Of a stretch of DNA of 64,000 bases, positions 25,439 through 34,491 are shown one piece after another. A program made the position numbers and the translations under genes. Every line of letters starts with the position of its first letter. Within the stretch, counting starts at the first letter, position 1. The notes below the pieces were generated by a model. That model was given only the letters and a program-made list of their open reading frames with translations, was not told the origin of the DNA and ran no database searches. Source of the DNA: VAZQ01 sp963725065 (lineage in GTDB: Bacteria; Pseudomonadota; Alphaproteobacteria; Rhizobiales; Xanthobacteraceae); assembly GCA_963725065.1 (NCBI GenBank), contig CAVRXD010000027.1:62001-126000 (forward strand). Direction: 5' to 3'.

Positions 25439-26655
25439 GCGCGTCCGCAACGGCAAGCCGCACCGAGATCGGCCTGGTCTACGTCGCCGCCGTCGTGCAG
25501 GGCCTGGCGCTGGTGACGTTTCCGGCGGCAAGCTCGATCTTCACCAGCCCCGACGGCTTCGGCTTCGACAGCACGCGCTACGGCGCCTTGTTCCTGCCGC
25601 AGGTCCTGCTCGCCATCCTCGCGTCCGCCTTCGCCCCGCGCCTGGCACGTCGATGGAGTCTGCGCCGGGTGCTGCTGGCAGGATTGGCTGGCGATATCGT
25701 CTCGATGACCCTGCTGGCCCTGAGCCGGCTGCTGCTCGGCATGCCCGACATGGCCTTCGGCGTGCTGCTGCTCGCCACCGGCGCGCTGGGTCTCGGCTTT
25801 GGGGCGACGGTCATGGCGCTGAATACCTACGCCGAGGCATTCTTTCCAAAGCGCGCCGACCGCGCGGTGCTGGCGCTGAACGCGCTGCTCGGGCTGGGAA
25901 CCGCGCTGGCGCCGGTTCTGGTGGCGATCGTGGTCGCGCTGGGCGCATGGTGGCTCCTTCCCGTGGTGGTGGCATGCATTGCCGTGCTGCTGTTCGGTGT
26001 CGCCTACGCGCAACCGCTGCGACTCCACGTCGGCAATGCCGACGCCGACCGGCCGACCTCGCTCAATTGGATCGATCTGCCGCGCCGCTTCTGGCTCTAT
26101 GCCGCCGCCGTATTTGTCTACGGGATCGTGGAAACCTTGAACGGCAACTGGGCGATGCTCTATCTCAGCAGCGAGCGGGGCGTATCGACCCAGGGAGCCT
26201 CGTTCGCGCTCGCCGCCTTCTGGGTGATGGTGACGGTTGGACGCGTCCTCATCGCGCTGATCTCTCAGCTGGTGCCGCCGCGCTGGATCTATGTCGCGCT
26301 CCCCGCGCTGTCGCTGGTGGTGTTTCAACTGGCCTCGCAGGTCCAGAGCGAAGCTGGTGGGATCATCGTTTTCGGCCTCGCCGGCCTGGCGTGCTCGGGA
26401 TTTCTGCCGTTGAGCATCAGCTTCGCGGGCGGGGAGTTTCCCCAACTCTCGGCCGTGATGGCGGGCGGGCTCATCGCGTTCTATCAGCTGGGATACGGAG
26501 TCGCCGCGTTCGGGATCGGACCGCTGCAAGGTCTGTTTGGGCTCTCGTTCTCGACTGTATTCGCAGCCGGCAGCGTCGTCGCGGCGCCGATCATCGTCAT
26601 CGCGTGGCTGATCATCCGACCGACCCGCAACACGCAGGCGGCTCCGGGAAGGTGA
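25435..26655 (+). CDS. MFS transporter, 406 aa
   Basis: Inner-membrane major facilitator with about 12 helices. GTG 25435 is taken as start because it overlaps the leader stop and gives a normal N-terminus (SASATASRTEIGLVYVAAVV). Upstream in-frame codons fall in the hexamer repeat and read as alternating Cys-Ala. Features: APRLARRWSLRRVLLAGLAG (loop 2-3), FGATVMALNTYAEAFFPKRA, and a long cytosolic loop at about residues 195-215. It resembles sugar-porter-like or FucP-like bacterial MFS proteins; the neighbours hint at a sugar substrate, which is inference. Confidence 0.85.
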   Translation: MSASATASRTEIGLVYVAAVVQGLALVTFPAASSIFTSPDGFGFDSTRYGALFLPQVLLAILASAFAPRLARRWSLRRVLLAGLAGDIVSMTLLALSRLLLGMPDMAFGVLLLATGALGLGFGATVMALNTYAEAFFPKRADRAVLALNALLGLGTALAPVLVAIVVALGAWWLLPVVVACIAVLLFGVAYAQPLRLHVGNADADRPTSLNWIDLPRRFWLYAAAVFVYGIVETLNGNWAMLYLSSERGVSTQGASFALAAFWVMVTVGRVLIALISQLVPPRWIYVALPALSLVVFQLASQVQSEAGGIIVFGLAGLACSGFLPLSISFAGGEFPQLSAVMAGGLIAFYQLGYGVAAFGIGPLQGLFGLSFSTVFAAGSVVAAPIIVIAWLIIRPTRNTQAAPGR

Positions 26656-26690
26656 AGAGCATGTGCGGCCCCCCCGAGTTGATCCCCGAG

Positions 26691-26715
26691 GGAACAAATG
26701 ACGTTGAATTGCGTT
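26691..26715 (+). promoter_or_regulatory. EcfG-like promoter upstream of small protein gene at 26800
   Basis: GGAAC (26691-26695), 16-nt spacer, CGTT (26712-26715), the exact EcfG consensus. It lies about 85 bp before the ATG at 26800. Confidence 0.7.
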
Positions 26716-26799
26716 GATTCCAGTGATCACCATGATTTCGACGGCATCAGTCGGAGAGGCGCTCGCTTCTTCCGCACAATAGGAGTTGCAAGGTTGCGC

Positions 26800-27072
26800 A
26801 TGACCTCTCATCAGCCCAACGTGGAGCGCGCCGAAGCGCTGCTCAAAAAGAAGCAGGAACGCTTGCGGGAAGGCCAGTTAGCGATGGCCGAATATCAAGC
26901 GGATGGTCGCGCGGTACGTGAAAAGACTGCGAGATTGCGCGCGCTTCGACTAGCCCGCGATGCAGCCCCCTATCGGCCAGGCGAAGTCACTGAGAAGCCG
27001 CCAGCCGTGCCGACGAAGGCGACGAAGGCAAAGAAACGGCCGGCGAAACGGCTGGTATCGTCTGCGGCGTAA
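26800..27072 (+). CDS. Small helical protein of the RLREGQ family, 90 aa
   Basis: ATG 26800. The core (LLKKKQERLREGQLAMAEYQ, then REKTARLRALRLARDA) is charged and helical, followed by a Lys/Pro-rich tail ending AKRLVSSAA. A second copy of the same family lies at 47133-47351 and shares nearly all of the core. The family appears in Bradyrhizobium-like genomes as short conserved proteins without known function. An EcfG-like promoter upstream suggests stress control. Nothing identifies a partner or activity. Confidence 0.75.
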   Translation: MTSHQPNVERAEALLKKKQERLREGQLAMAEYQADGRAVREKTARLRALRLARDAAPYRPGEVTEKPPAVPTKATKAKKRPAKRLVSSAA

Positions 27073-27118
27073 CGGCGAGCTGACTGCGCCGGGGTGAAAC
27101 CCACCACTGCCGCTCCGC

Positions 27119-29488
27119 TCAATGCGACGTGGCCCCGTGACTGGTGAGCGCCGTTTCCAGCGCTTCGGCCAGCTCCTCCTGAGTATAAGGCTTTCCCACG
27201 CGCGGAAAGTCGAGCGTAGCGTGGGGGGGTAATTCGGCATACCCGGTCGCGAGGACCACGGGCAGCTTCGGCTTGATCCCCCAAATCTTGGTTGCGAGAT
27301 CGAGCCCGTTCATGCCGGGCATGGCGAAGTCGGTCACCACGATGTCGAACTGAGCGTCGGTCTCCAACAATTGCAGCGCGTGTGCGGCCGAGGGTGCTTC
27401 CAGCACACTGTGCCCGAGATCCATGAGCATGTAGGCCGTGTTCATGCTCACAAGCGAATCGTCGTCTACCAGTAGAACGCGCAACTTGCGGCTGGCGGCT
27501 TCCGCCGCCGCCGGCATTTGGCTTGCAACCGATTGAGGCACGTCTTCCTGTCGTGCGCGCGGCAGCCACAACGTCACCACCGTTCCCTTCCCCAGCTGAC
27601 TGGAAATGTGCATGGCGCCACCGGATTGCGCCGTCAAACCGTGGACCATGGAAAGACCCAGGCCCGTGCCCTTGCCAATCCCTTTGGTCGTAAAGAACGG
27701 CTCCATGGCCTTCGCAAGCGTGGTTTCATTCATCCCCTCGCCGGTATCGGCGACGCTGATGCGAACATATTCCCCGCGCGGCAACGCCTTCGGCAGATCA
27801 TGCAGGCCATTCGCCGTCTCGTCACGGCATGTAATCGTCAATGCGCCTCCCTTGGGCATGGCATCGCGGGCGTTCACTGCAAGGTTCATGAGCGCGAGCT
27901 CAAGCTGGTTGGCGTCGATTTTCACAGGGTGAACGTCGGGCAGAATATCGACGACGATCGAAATGCTCGGCCCGACCGATTGCCGCAAGAAGTCCAGCAT
28001 GTCGGGAATGAGTTTCTGAACCTCGACGGCTTCGAGTTTGAGTTCCTGGCGTCGCGCAAAGGCCAATAGCCGCTTGGTCAGGGTCGCTCCGCGCTCCGCC
28101 CCCTGGATGGCGCCCTCCAGCAATCGCGAGGTTCGCGGGTCCTCCGGAAGGCCCTTCTTCAACAGCGTCAGGCTGCCCAATATGACCGCCAGCAGATTGT
28201 TGAAGTCATGCGCCACGCCGCCCGTCAGTTGCCCGATGCTCTCCATCTTTTGCGACTCGTGTAATTGTCCGAGCACCACCTCACGTTCACGCGTGCGTTC
28301 CACGACGCGTGCTTCCAGTTCTTCGTTACTCCGGCGCAGCGAATCGCGGGCTTCGACAAGGTCGGTGATGTCGGTCGCCGTTCCGAACCAGCGCGTAATT
28401 TTTCCGTCAGGCGCCCGCACCGGTATCGAACGCATCTTGAACCAGCGGAACGAGCGATCCGCACGATGAAGCCGCGCATCGACATCGAAAACGCTGCCGT
28501 TCGCCAGCGAGTGCTTCCAGGCACTTACCAGACCATCGCGATCCGCTTCATGGATCACCTTTTGCCAACCCGATCCGAGATGCTCTTCCGCCGGGGCGCC
28601 GGTGTACGCCTGCCATTGCGGATTGAAGTAGTCGCACCCGCCGTCGGCGCCGCATGTCCATACCAGTTGCGGCAATGCTTCCAGCAGCGCGCGATGGCGC
28701 CCTTCGCTCTCCCTCAGCGCGGCTTCCGCAGCCATCCGCTCCGTCACGTCCCGCCAGATCGTGGTCACGAACGCCCGCTCATCCGCTCGCCAGCGCGCGA
28801 ACGAAACATCGAAGTAGGCCGACTGACCCTGCTTGCGGCGGCCGATCACTTGGAGGAGGCTTTCTGCGTCCTTGACGCTGACGCCGTCGCCGACAAAGGC
28901 GCCAGCGAGATCGCCGTCCCGTTCAAGGAGAATGTCGATCTTCTGGCCCAGCAGCTCGGCCGGGGCGTAGCCGAAGACATGTTCCGCGGCTCCGTTGAGC
29001 CACTGAATTGTCCGGTCGAGACCGGTCGTGATGATCGCGTCGGGCGCGGTATCGACGATGGCGTGATAGCGCGCGTTCTGCCGTTCGCGCAGGACGCGTT
29101 CCCGTGTCAGCGATACGGTGACGTCATTGACCTGCAGGAGGCAGTGAGTAGCCCTCCCCGGCGCGAGCGGCCGGACCACGATGTTGTGCAGCAGCTGTTG
29201 CCCGGCTTCATCCCGCAACGGCAGCAGCGTGTTGAGTGAATGCGTCAGGATGCTCGAGCTTCCGACCTGGATCGATTCCTCCAGCGCGGCAGGAAGCCGG
29301 GTTTCGCGCAATTTCGGAAAGATATCGAAGAGATTTTTTCCGAGCACAGACTGCTCTGAATGCCGGCTGGCGCGAGCTATCCAGTCATTCCAGCCGACGA
29401 TGCAACCCTGCCCGTCGAGCACCACGATGCCGACGTCGAGCGCGTCAAAAACTGACCCGAATTCGAGCTCCGACACGTCATCCAACAT
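27119..29488 (-). CDS. Hybrid sensor histidine kinase with three PAS domains and C-terminal receiver, 789 aa
   Basis: Soluble signalling kinase; no membrane segment. ATG 29488 overlaps the end of the cheC-like gene; a TTG 16 codons upstream is possible. PAS-like domains lie at about residues 10-125 (FDALDVGIVVLDGQGCIVGW), 135-255 (IVDTAPDAIITTGLDRTIQW) and 265-385 (LPQLVWTCGADGGCDYFNPQ). The HisKA box is GGVAHDFNNLLAVI with H427. ATPase motifs are NLAVNARDAM, VADTGEGM and GKGTGLGLSMVHG. The receiver domain has VLLVDDDS and phospho-acceptor D720 (VTDFAMPGMNG). Last gene of the chemosensory operon. Confidence 0.92.
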   Translation of the reverse strand: MLDDVSELEFGSVFDALDVGIVVLDGQGCIVGWNDWIARASRHSEQSVLGKNLFDIFPKLRETRLPAALEESIQVGSSSILTHSLNTLLPLRDEAGQQLLHNIVVRPLAPGRATHCLLQVNDVTVSLTRERVLRERQNARYHAIVDTAPDAIITTGLDRTIQWLNGAAEHVFGYAPAELLGQKIDILLERDGDLAGAFVGDGVSVKDAESLLQVIGRRKQGQSAYFDVSFARWRADERAFVTTIWRDVTERMAAEAALRESEGRHRALLEALPQLVWTCGADGGCDYFNPQWQAYTGAPAEEHLGSGWQKVIHEADRDGLVSAWKHSLANGSVFDVDARLHRADRSFRWFKMRSIPVRAPDGKITRWFGTATDITDLVEARDSLRRSNEELEARVVERTREREVVLGQLHESQKMESIGQLTGGVAHDFNNLLAVILGSLTLLKKGLPEDPRTSRLLEGAIQGAERGATLTKRLLAFARRQELKLEAVEVQKLIPDMLDFLRQSVGPSISIVVDILPDVHPVKIDANQLELALMNLAVNARDAMPKGGALTITCRDETANGLHDLPKALPRGEYVRISVADTGEGMNETTLAKAMEPFFTTKGIGKGTGLGLSMVHGLTAQSGGAMHISSQLGKGTVVTLWLPRARQEDVPQSVASQMPAAAEAASRKLRVLLVDDDSLVSMNTAYMLMDLGHSVLEAPSAAHALQLLETDAQFDIVVTDFAMPGMNGLDLATKIWGIKPKLPVVLATGYAELPPHATLDFPRVGKPYTQEELAEALETALTSHGATSH

Positions 29489-30128
29489 GGCCAGCAGCAG
29501 TTTGCCGTCCGATGCCGTCGATAAAGTCGCGCACAATGTCCTTCAGTGCGGCTATCGAGGGCAAGCCCATGAGCAAGGCGATAAAGCCGCGAACATCACG
29601 ATTCTTGATCGTGAAGTCGATGTAAAGGAACAGCACCAGTCCGTCTCTGCTCCCCTCGCGAACATCGAACAGCGTATCGCCGTCTCCTCGAACGATCGAG
29701 GGAAGCGACATCCGCATCGTACGACGCAACACGTTCGCGATCGTGGCCAGGCACGCGTTAAGGATAATATTTCCCGTCTCCGCCAGCGCCTCCTGCTCCA
29801 GATCGATCACATCTTCCAGGGAATGCTCCTCTCCCACGATCGACCGGACGAGTTCCAGGCTCTGCGCTTCCGGGAAGATCAGAAGGGCGCGACCCGAGAA
29901 CGGCCCTTCGAACGATTGCTGCACAGCAACCAGCTTCGGCGAATGACCTTTTTCCACCATTCGCGAGGCGACACGTCGGCTCACGATATTGACCGCAGGG
30001 ACCGACAACAACACCTGTTCGCCGACCATCCGGCGCAAGCTGGCGGCGGCACGGCTGACGCCCATGTTCGCTATTTCCGCAAGCGCATCCTGTTCGATCT
30101 CGGAGAGCTCGCTTGCGTCGATCTTCAT
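29478..30128 (-). CDS. cheC: CheC-family phosphatase/adaptor, 216 aa
   Basis: Dephosphorylates CheY-type receivers in systems that have it. ATG 30128 overlaps the CheY stop (ATGA). Two active-site-type motifs match the CheC pattern D-x3-E-x2-N-x22-P: D14, E18, N21 and P44 in the first copy; E117, N120 and P144 in the second (QEALAETGNIILNACLATIA). Having both motifs points to an active phosphatase and not a CheX-like single-site form. It lies directly downstream of a CheY. A paralogue is at 40270-40932, sharing the same core (SVPAV, FSGRALLIFPEA). Confidence 0.9.
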   Translation of the reverse strand: MKIDASELSEIEQDALAEIANMGVSRAAASLRRMVGEQVLLSVPAVNIVSRRVASRMVEKGHSPKLVAVQQSFEGPFSGRALLIFPEAQSLELVRSIVGEEHSLEDVIDLEQEALAETGNIILNACLATIANVLRRTMRMSLPSIVRGDGDTLFDVREGSRDGLVLFLYIDFTIKNRDVRGFIALLMGLPSIAALKDIVRDFIDGIGRQTAAGHVG

Positions 30129-30508
30129 TGCGCCGCTTTCTTGAGACGGAGAACCGCACCGGACAAAAACGCTCCAAGAGCCTCATCCGTCAGGGGCTTA
30201 GTCACAAAAGCGGCATTAAGTTCCCTGGCTCGGCCAATAATCTCGTCCTGGACGTTTGCGGACACCACCGCCACGGGCATTTTGGGGTGAGTTTTCCGAA
30301 TCCTCGCCACCAGTTCCAACCCGTCGGTTCCGGGCATGTTGAAATCAATGAGCGCGATATCAACGGCGTGGGCTGCAAGGACGTTGATCGCATCGTCGGC
30401 GTTGGTCGCCTCGATCAGTTCCCATTCCGGCCCGAGGCGCCGGAAGGCACTCGCCATCACCATGCGCGCAAGCTTGCTGTCATCCACAATCAAAGCTTTG
30501 TATTGCAT
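30125..30508 (-). CDS. CheY-like single-domain response regulator, 127 aa
   Basis: ATG 30508. Receiver fold only: acidic pocket DD at residues 9-10, phospho-acceptor D55 (ALIDFNMPGTDG), conserved Ser/Thr in VAVVSANVQ, and Lys in FVTKPLTD. It overlaps cheC by 4 bp, so the CheC protein is its likely phosphatase. A 152-bp gap separates it from the STAS-like gene upstream, where an internal promoter could lie. Confidence 0.92.
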   Translation of the reverse strand: MQYKALIVDDSKLARMVMASAFRRLGPEWELIEATNADDAINVLAAHAVDIALIDFNMPGTDGLELVARIRKTHPKMPVAVVSANVQDEIIGRARELNAAFVTKPLTDEALGAFLSGAVLRLKKAAQ

Positions 30509-30660
30509 CTCTCGCCTTTTGCGGAGCTGGCGCCGCCGCCGTAGGCGGGGCCGTCAACTCGTTCTGAATGTCTTATAGGGCAGATTGCAGAAATGTGAAC
30601 CGCTTCGAGGGATGGAACCCGCTCTCTGAGCCGCGCAGATCTTGCAAAATCATTCAAATC

Positions 30661-30900
30661 TCACAGAACGTTAGACGCCACCCAGCGTTGGACCCAGGCG
30701 TCACCGCAGGGGCCGATCAGTTGCGGCCGCGCCGCCAGGATCACCTGCAAGACTGCGGTATGAAGGTGGGTGCATTGCCGCCAGTCCAGACAAGCGGCAG
30801 GGCTCGCCTGCAGGAACTGCAGCAAAGGCTCGGCCTCTTCCACCGGGCAGTGGCCGTCCAGTACGATCGTCGTCCCATCGTCTTCTCGGCGCACGCTCAC
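30661..30900 (-). CDS. STAS-like small protein in chemosensory operon, 79 aa
   Basis: GTG 30900 overlaps the cheA stop (GTGA). The pattern (DDGTTIVLDGHCPVEEAEPL, CLDWRQCTHLHTAVLQVIL) resembles a shortened STAS domain, the anti-sigma-antagonist fold. In this fold a conserved Asp-Ser loop is often phosphorylated; here that position reads WRQCTHLHTA and lacks the typical Ser. Similar small proteins occur beside CheA in some alternative chemosensory clusters. Role inferred as a regulator or binding partner. Confidence 0.6.
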   Translation of the reverse strand: MSVRREDDGTTIVLDGHCPVEEAEPLLQFLQASPAACLDWRQCTHLHTAVLQVILAARPQLIGPCGDAWVQRWVASNVL

Positions 30901-33218
30901 GGCAGAATCTCCTTCAAATCCAGAACCAGCAGCACCCGGCCATCGCCCAGCAGGGTCGTGCCGGCATATCCGCGGGCGTTGGACAACAAGCCCTGCAGTG
31001 GCTTGAGCACCACTTCGAGCCGATCCTCGATGGCGTCGATTTCCAGCGCGATCACCTTCCCGCTGATGTCGGTGACGATTACGAGCCTCGCATCGAATCC
31101 GGGCGGCCGCGCCTGCGGTAACTTCATCAACTCGGCGAGAGAACAGATCGGCACGATGCGGTCCCGCAAGACGAACCCATCGTTGTTCTTGATCCGACTG
31201 ACCCTATCGGGCGTCAGGCGCACGGTTTCCGTCACCGCGTCCATGGGAATGCCGAAAATCTGCCCGCCGGCCGAGACCACCATGATGCGCGACATCGCGA
31301 TGTTCATGGGCAGATCGAGCCGCACAGTGGTGCCGGCGCCGACGCGGCTGATGACGGAAGCCCGGCCGCCGATCCGCTCGACCGTCGCCCGCACCACATC
31401 CATGCCCACGCCGCGCCCGGAAATATCCGAGACCTCGGCCGCGGTCGAAAATCCCGCCGAGAAGATCAGATCGATGACCTGATCATCGGGCAGCACAGCG
31501 AGTTCGTCGTCTCCGATGACTCCGCGCTCTCGCGCCCGGCGCCTGACGATCGCCGGATCGATGCCGCGGCCATCGTCAATGACCTCGATGATAAATCGGT
31601 CGCCCGCGCGCGACGCCCGCATCGTGACGGTCGCGCCTTCGGCCTTTCCCGCGGTGCGGCGCTGCTCCGGACTTTCAATGCCGTGATCGAGCGCATTGCG
31701 CACAAGATGCAGCAGCGGCTCGAACAAGCGATCGACAATGGCCTTATCGGCCTCCGTCGTCTCTCCGTTGGTCACGAGCCTGACTTTCTTCCCGAGCCGT
31801 TGCGACATGTCGCGCACGAGCCGGGGAAACGACCGAAAGACCTGTGCGAGTGGCACCATCCGGAGCTGCAGGACCGCGGCGTGCATTTCACCCGCGAGCC
31901 GTTCGATCGCATCGTGTTCACGCCTGACTGCTCGAGCAAGTTCGCGGTCCTCGAGCTCGTCTTGCAGTCGCCTCGCGAGATGCGAGATGCCGTTCTTGGC
32001 GACTATCAACTCCCCCGCCAGATTGACCAGTGCATCGATCTTCCCCTCGTCCACGCGAAGGGCGCGGCTCGCCGGGCGCTCTGCCTCCTCCAGTTGCGCA
32101 TCCGCAGATCCTGAAACCACGGCAGCATCGGGAGCGACGGCCGACGAATCTCTGGGCAACAAAGCCTGCGTCTGATCGAGAGCAGACAGCAGATGTCCTG
32201 CGTTTCGCTCGGACAGAGCCGCCACGTTCGCCCGTTCGATCGCGTCGGCGAGGTCCTGTAGCCCGCCATAACGCAATGCGTTGGCGGCTGCACGTGATAC
32301 GGCCCCGATGCGGCCGATCATGTCGTCGCCCTGATCAGCAGCCCGGAGAACTTGGCGTTGCTCTTCGATCACAACCCGGATCAGTCCAGCCCTGTCGTCA
32401 TCACCGGCGCCGCGAGCCTGATCCAGCCGCAAAGCCCCCAAAGGTACCTCGACGAGGCGCACCTGGTCCGGCACGAGGCGGAAGATGTCTGCAAGCTCGG
32501 CATGGCCTGCCGCTGAAATACCCTGCAGTCGCAGATTGCAGGCAAACGGATCCAAGCCCGCAACCGGCGGCCAGGTCTCACGTGCTTCCGCATGAAAGGC
32601 CAGAAGGCGCGGAACTTTCCGCATGAGGTTGAGCGGGTCGTCACCGTTGAAGAAGCACTGGCTGTCCGGCTCATAGGAAAACGCAAACAGTTCCGCCGGA
32701 GACTCCCGCGCCTCACCGACGATTCGCCCCTGCTGGCTTTCGATCAGCCAGGATGCCCACTTTGGCAATCGCCCCTCGGCCGCGGTCGCGGACGACCTCT
32801 GAGCGGACTTTTTCGCCGTTTCAGTGACGCCGCTCTCGGACAACAAACTCCGGAGCGTCGCGGCCATCGATCGCGCGTCTTCGCCGGCGGAAGGTGGCAG
32901 CGCACCACCGGCTTCGAAGTCGTCCACCCACCGCGCCACCTGGTCGAGACAGGCCAGAGCCTGGTCAACGATGGCCGAGCTGGCATCGAGCTTCCCGGCA
33001 TGGATCGCGGCGAGCAGGTCTTCCGCCGCGTGAAGCGTCAGACCCATCGCCGGGAGGGCGACCACACCCGCGGAACCCTTGAGGGTATGGAAGGCACGAA
33101 AGACGCGATCGATCCGCTCGAGCGCAAATCCCTCACGCTCCATCGCGATCAGGTCGTCGGTGGCCTGATGAATCAGCTCGCGCGCTTCGGCGATGAATTG
33201 CTCGTGCAGGGCGTTCAC
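30897..33218 (-). CDS. cheA: Chemotaxis-type histidine kinase CheA, 773 aa
   Basis: Autophosphorylating kinase of a chemosensory array. GTG 33218 overlaps the cheY stop (GTGA). P1 (HPt) at residues 1-115 with phospho-His H44 in FHTLKGSAG. A long middle region (about 130-380) has no clear P2 domain. P3 dimerisation starts at VDEGKIDALVNLAGELIVAK. P4 ATPase: LVRNALDHGIESPEQR (N box), VIDDGRGIDP (G1) and ISGRGVGMDVVRATV (G2). P5 (CheW-like) ends ...VLLVLDLKEILP. All catalytic boxes are present. Phosphate flow to CheY at 33622 and CheB is expected. Confidence 0.96.
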   Translation of the reverse strand: MNALHEQFIAEARELIHQATDDLIAMEREGFALERIDRVFRAFHTLKGSAGVVALPAMGLTLHAAEDLLAAIHAGKLDASSAIVDQALACLDQVARWVDDFEAGGALPPSAGEDARSMAATLRSLLSESGVTETAKKSAQRSSATAAEGRLPKWASWLIESQQGRIVGEARESPAELFAFSYEPDSQCFFNGDDPLNLMRKVPRLLAFHAEARETWPPVAGLDPFACNLRLQGISAAGHAELADIFRLVPDQVRLVEVPLGALRLDQARGAGDDDRAGLIRVVIEEQRQVLRAADQGDDMIGRIGAVSRAAANALRYGGLQDLADAIERANVAALSERNAGHLLSALDQTQALLPRDSSAVAPDAAVVSGSADAQLEEAERPASRALRVDEGKIDALVNLAGELIVAKNGISHLARRLQDELEDRELARAVRREHDAIERLAGEMHAAVLQLRMVPLAQVFRSFPRLVRDMSQRLGKKVRLVTNGETTEADKAIVDRLFEPLLHLVRNALDHGIESPEQRRTAGKAEGATVTMRASRAGDRFIIEVIDDGRGIDPAIVRRRARERGVIGDDELAVLPDDQVIDLIFSAGFSTAAEVSDISGRGVGMDVVRATVERIGGRASVISRVGAGTTVRLDLPMNIAMSRIMVVSAGGQIFGIPMDAVTETVRLTPDRVSRIKNNDGFVLRDRIVPICSLAELMKLPQARPPGFDARLVIVTDISGKVIALEIDAIEDRLEVVLKPLQGLLSNARGYAGTTLLGDGRVLLVLDLKEILP

Positions 33219-33622
33219 GCCGGCGCTCCCGAGAGAACGGCGGCATGGCGCAGCAGGTCCTGTTGCGATACTGGCTTGATCAGGTAGAAATTCGCGCCCG
33301 CAGCTCTGGCAGCGTCGAGATCCTGTTCACCGGCTTCAGTCGTGATCACCAGTGCGGGCAGGGTCGCGACATCTGCAGCGGCGCGCCTGAGCGTGCGAAG
33401 AAACGAAAAGCCATCCATCCTCGGCATGTTGACATCGACGATGACCAGGTCGAAGGGCTGCGCCAGCACTTTCTCCATTGCCTCGATGCCGTTGATGGCC
33501 TGCTCGACCTCGAAGCCGGCCCTTTCGAGCGTGTCGCGGTAGTAGAGACGCACAAGGGCGGAGTCGTCGACGACCAAAATCCGTCTTCGCGATGAGGTGG
33601 CGGCCCGTTCAACGTCCGTCAT
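33215..33622 (-). CDS. cheY: CheY-like response regulator, 135 aa
   Basis: ATG 33622. Single receiver domain with acidic residues D19-D20, phospho-acceptor D63 (IVDVNMPRMDGF), TTEAGEQD and K at YLIKPVS. It overlaps cheR by 14 bp and cheA by 4 bp, so it is made with the kinase. No DNA-binding domain, so it must act by protein-protein contact; the target is not encoded nearby. Confidence 0.93.
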   Translation of the reverse strand: MTDVERAATSSRRRILVVDDSALVRLYYRDTLERAGFEVEQAINGIEAMEKVLAQPFDLVIVDVNMPRMDGFSFLRTLRRAAADVATLPALVITTEAGEQDLDAARAAGANFYLIKPVSQQDLLRHAAVLSGAPA

Positions 33623-34484
33623 GGTCCGCCTCCGGCCTCTGATAGACGATCGCGTCGGAAAACCGGCAGACGCGGAACAGTGGGGAAATCCGGCTCATCG
33701 TTTCCGAGTGCCCGAGGCAAATGTAGCCACCCGCCGCAAGGCAGTCATAGAGGTTTTCCGCCGCTATCCGGCGTGACGAATCGTCGAAGTAGATCAGCAC
33801 GTTGCGACAAAAGACGATGTCGAAGCCGCGGTAGCGCGCCATTTCCGACGGGTCGATCAGGTTCGCCCGAGTGAATTGGATGGACTCTCTCAGGCCCGGA
33901 TCGATCTGATGCTCGCCATCCGCCACCGGCCGGAAATAGCGGCCAATCACATCCCGCGAGAGCCGCATGAGGGCACGTACGCCGTAGATGCCCTCGGCGG
34001 CGGCCTTGAGCGCGCGCGTGTCGATGTCCGAGCCGACGATCTCGATATTGTAGCTGTCGACGAGCCGCCAGTTCTCCATCAGCCAGATCGCAATCGAATA
34101 CGGTTCCTCCCCGGTCGAGCAGGGTATCGACCAGATGCGGATCGATTCCCCCGGTCTCTTCCCGCGGATAATGTTGCCGAGGAGATCCGAGGTCATGCAG
34201 CGCAGTTGATGTTCCTCACGATTGAAGTAGGTCTCATTCACCGTGAAGGCATTGATAAGCTGTTCGATCTCGTGGTCGGCGTCCGACCGCAGGACAGCGA
34301 AATACGCCTGGAACGACTCGGATTTGGTGGCACCAATTCGCTCGACCAGGCGACGATCGATGTAATAGCGCTTGTTGTCGTCGAACAACATTCCGGTGCG
34401 GCGATAGAGAAATTCGCACAGACGCCGAACGTCCTCAGGAGTAACGCGGACGGCGCGGGGTCCGTGGGCCTCTGAGCCTGCCAT
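33609..34484 (-). CDS. cheR: CheR protein-glutamate methyltransferase, 291 aa
   Basis: Methylates receptor glutamates with SAM. ATG 34484. The N-terminal helical domain (residues 12-85) holds RRTGMLFDDNKRYYIDRRLV, and the TVNETYFNRE motif marks the family. The SAM domain has IWSIPCSTGEEPYSIAIWL and the late motif VFCRNVLIYFDD. No tetratricopeptide extension. Preceded by a HEAT-repeat gene only 7 bp upstream, within the operon. Confidence 0.95.
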   Translation of the reverse strand: MAGSEAHGPRAVRVTPEDVRRLCEFLYRRTGMLFDDNKRYYIDRRLVERIGATKSESFQAYFAVLRSDADHEIEQLINAFTVNETYFNREEHQLRCMTSDLLGNIIRGKRPGESIRIWSIPCSTGEEPYSIAIWLMENWRLVDSYNIEIVGSDIDTRALKAAAEGIYGVRALMRLSRDVIGRYFRPVADGEHQIDPGLRESIQFTRANLIDPSEMARYRGFDIVFCRNVLIYFDDSSRRIAAENLYDCLAAGGYICLGHSETMSRISPLFRVCRFSDAIVYQRPEADHDGR

Positions 34485-34491
34485 TCCAACC

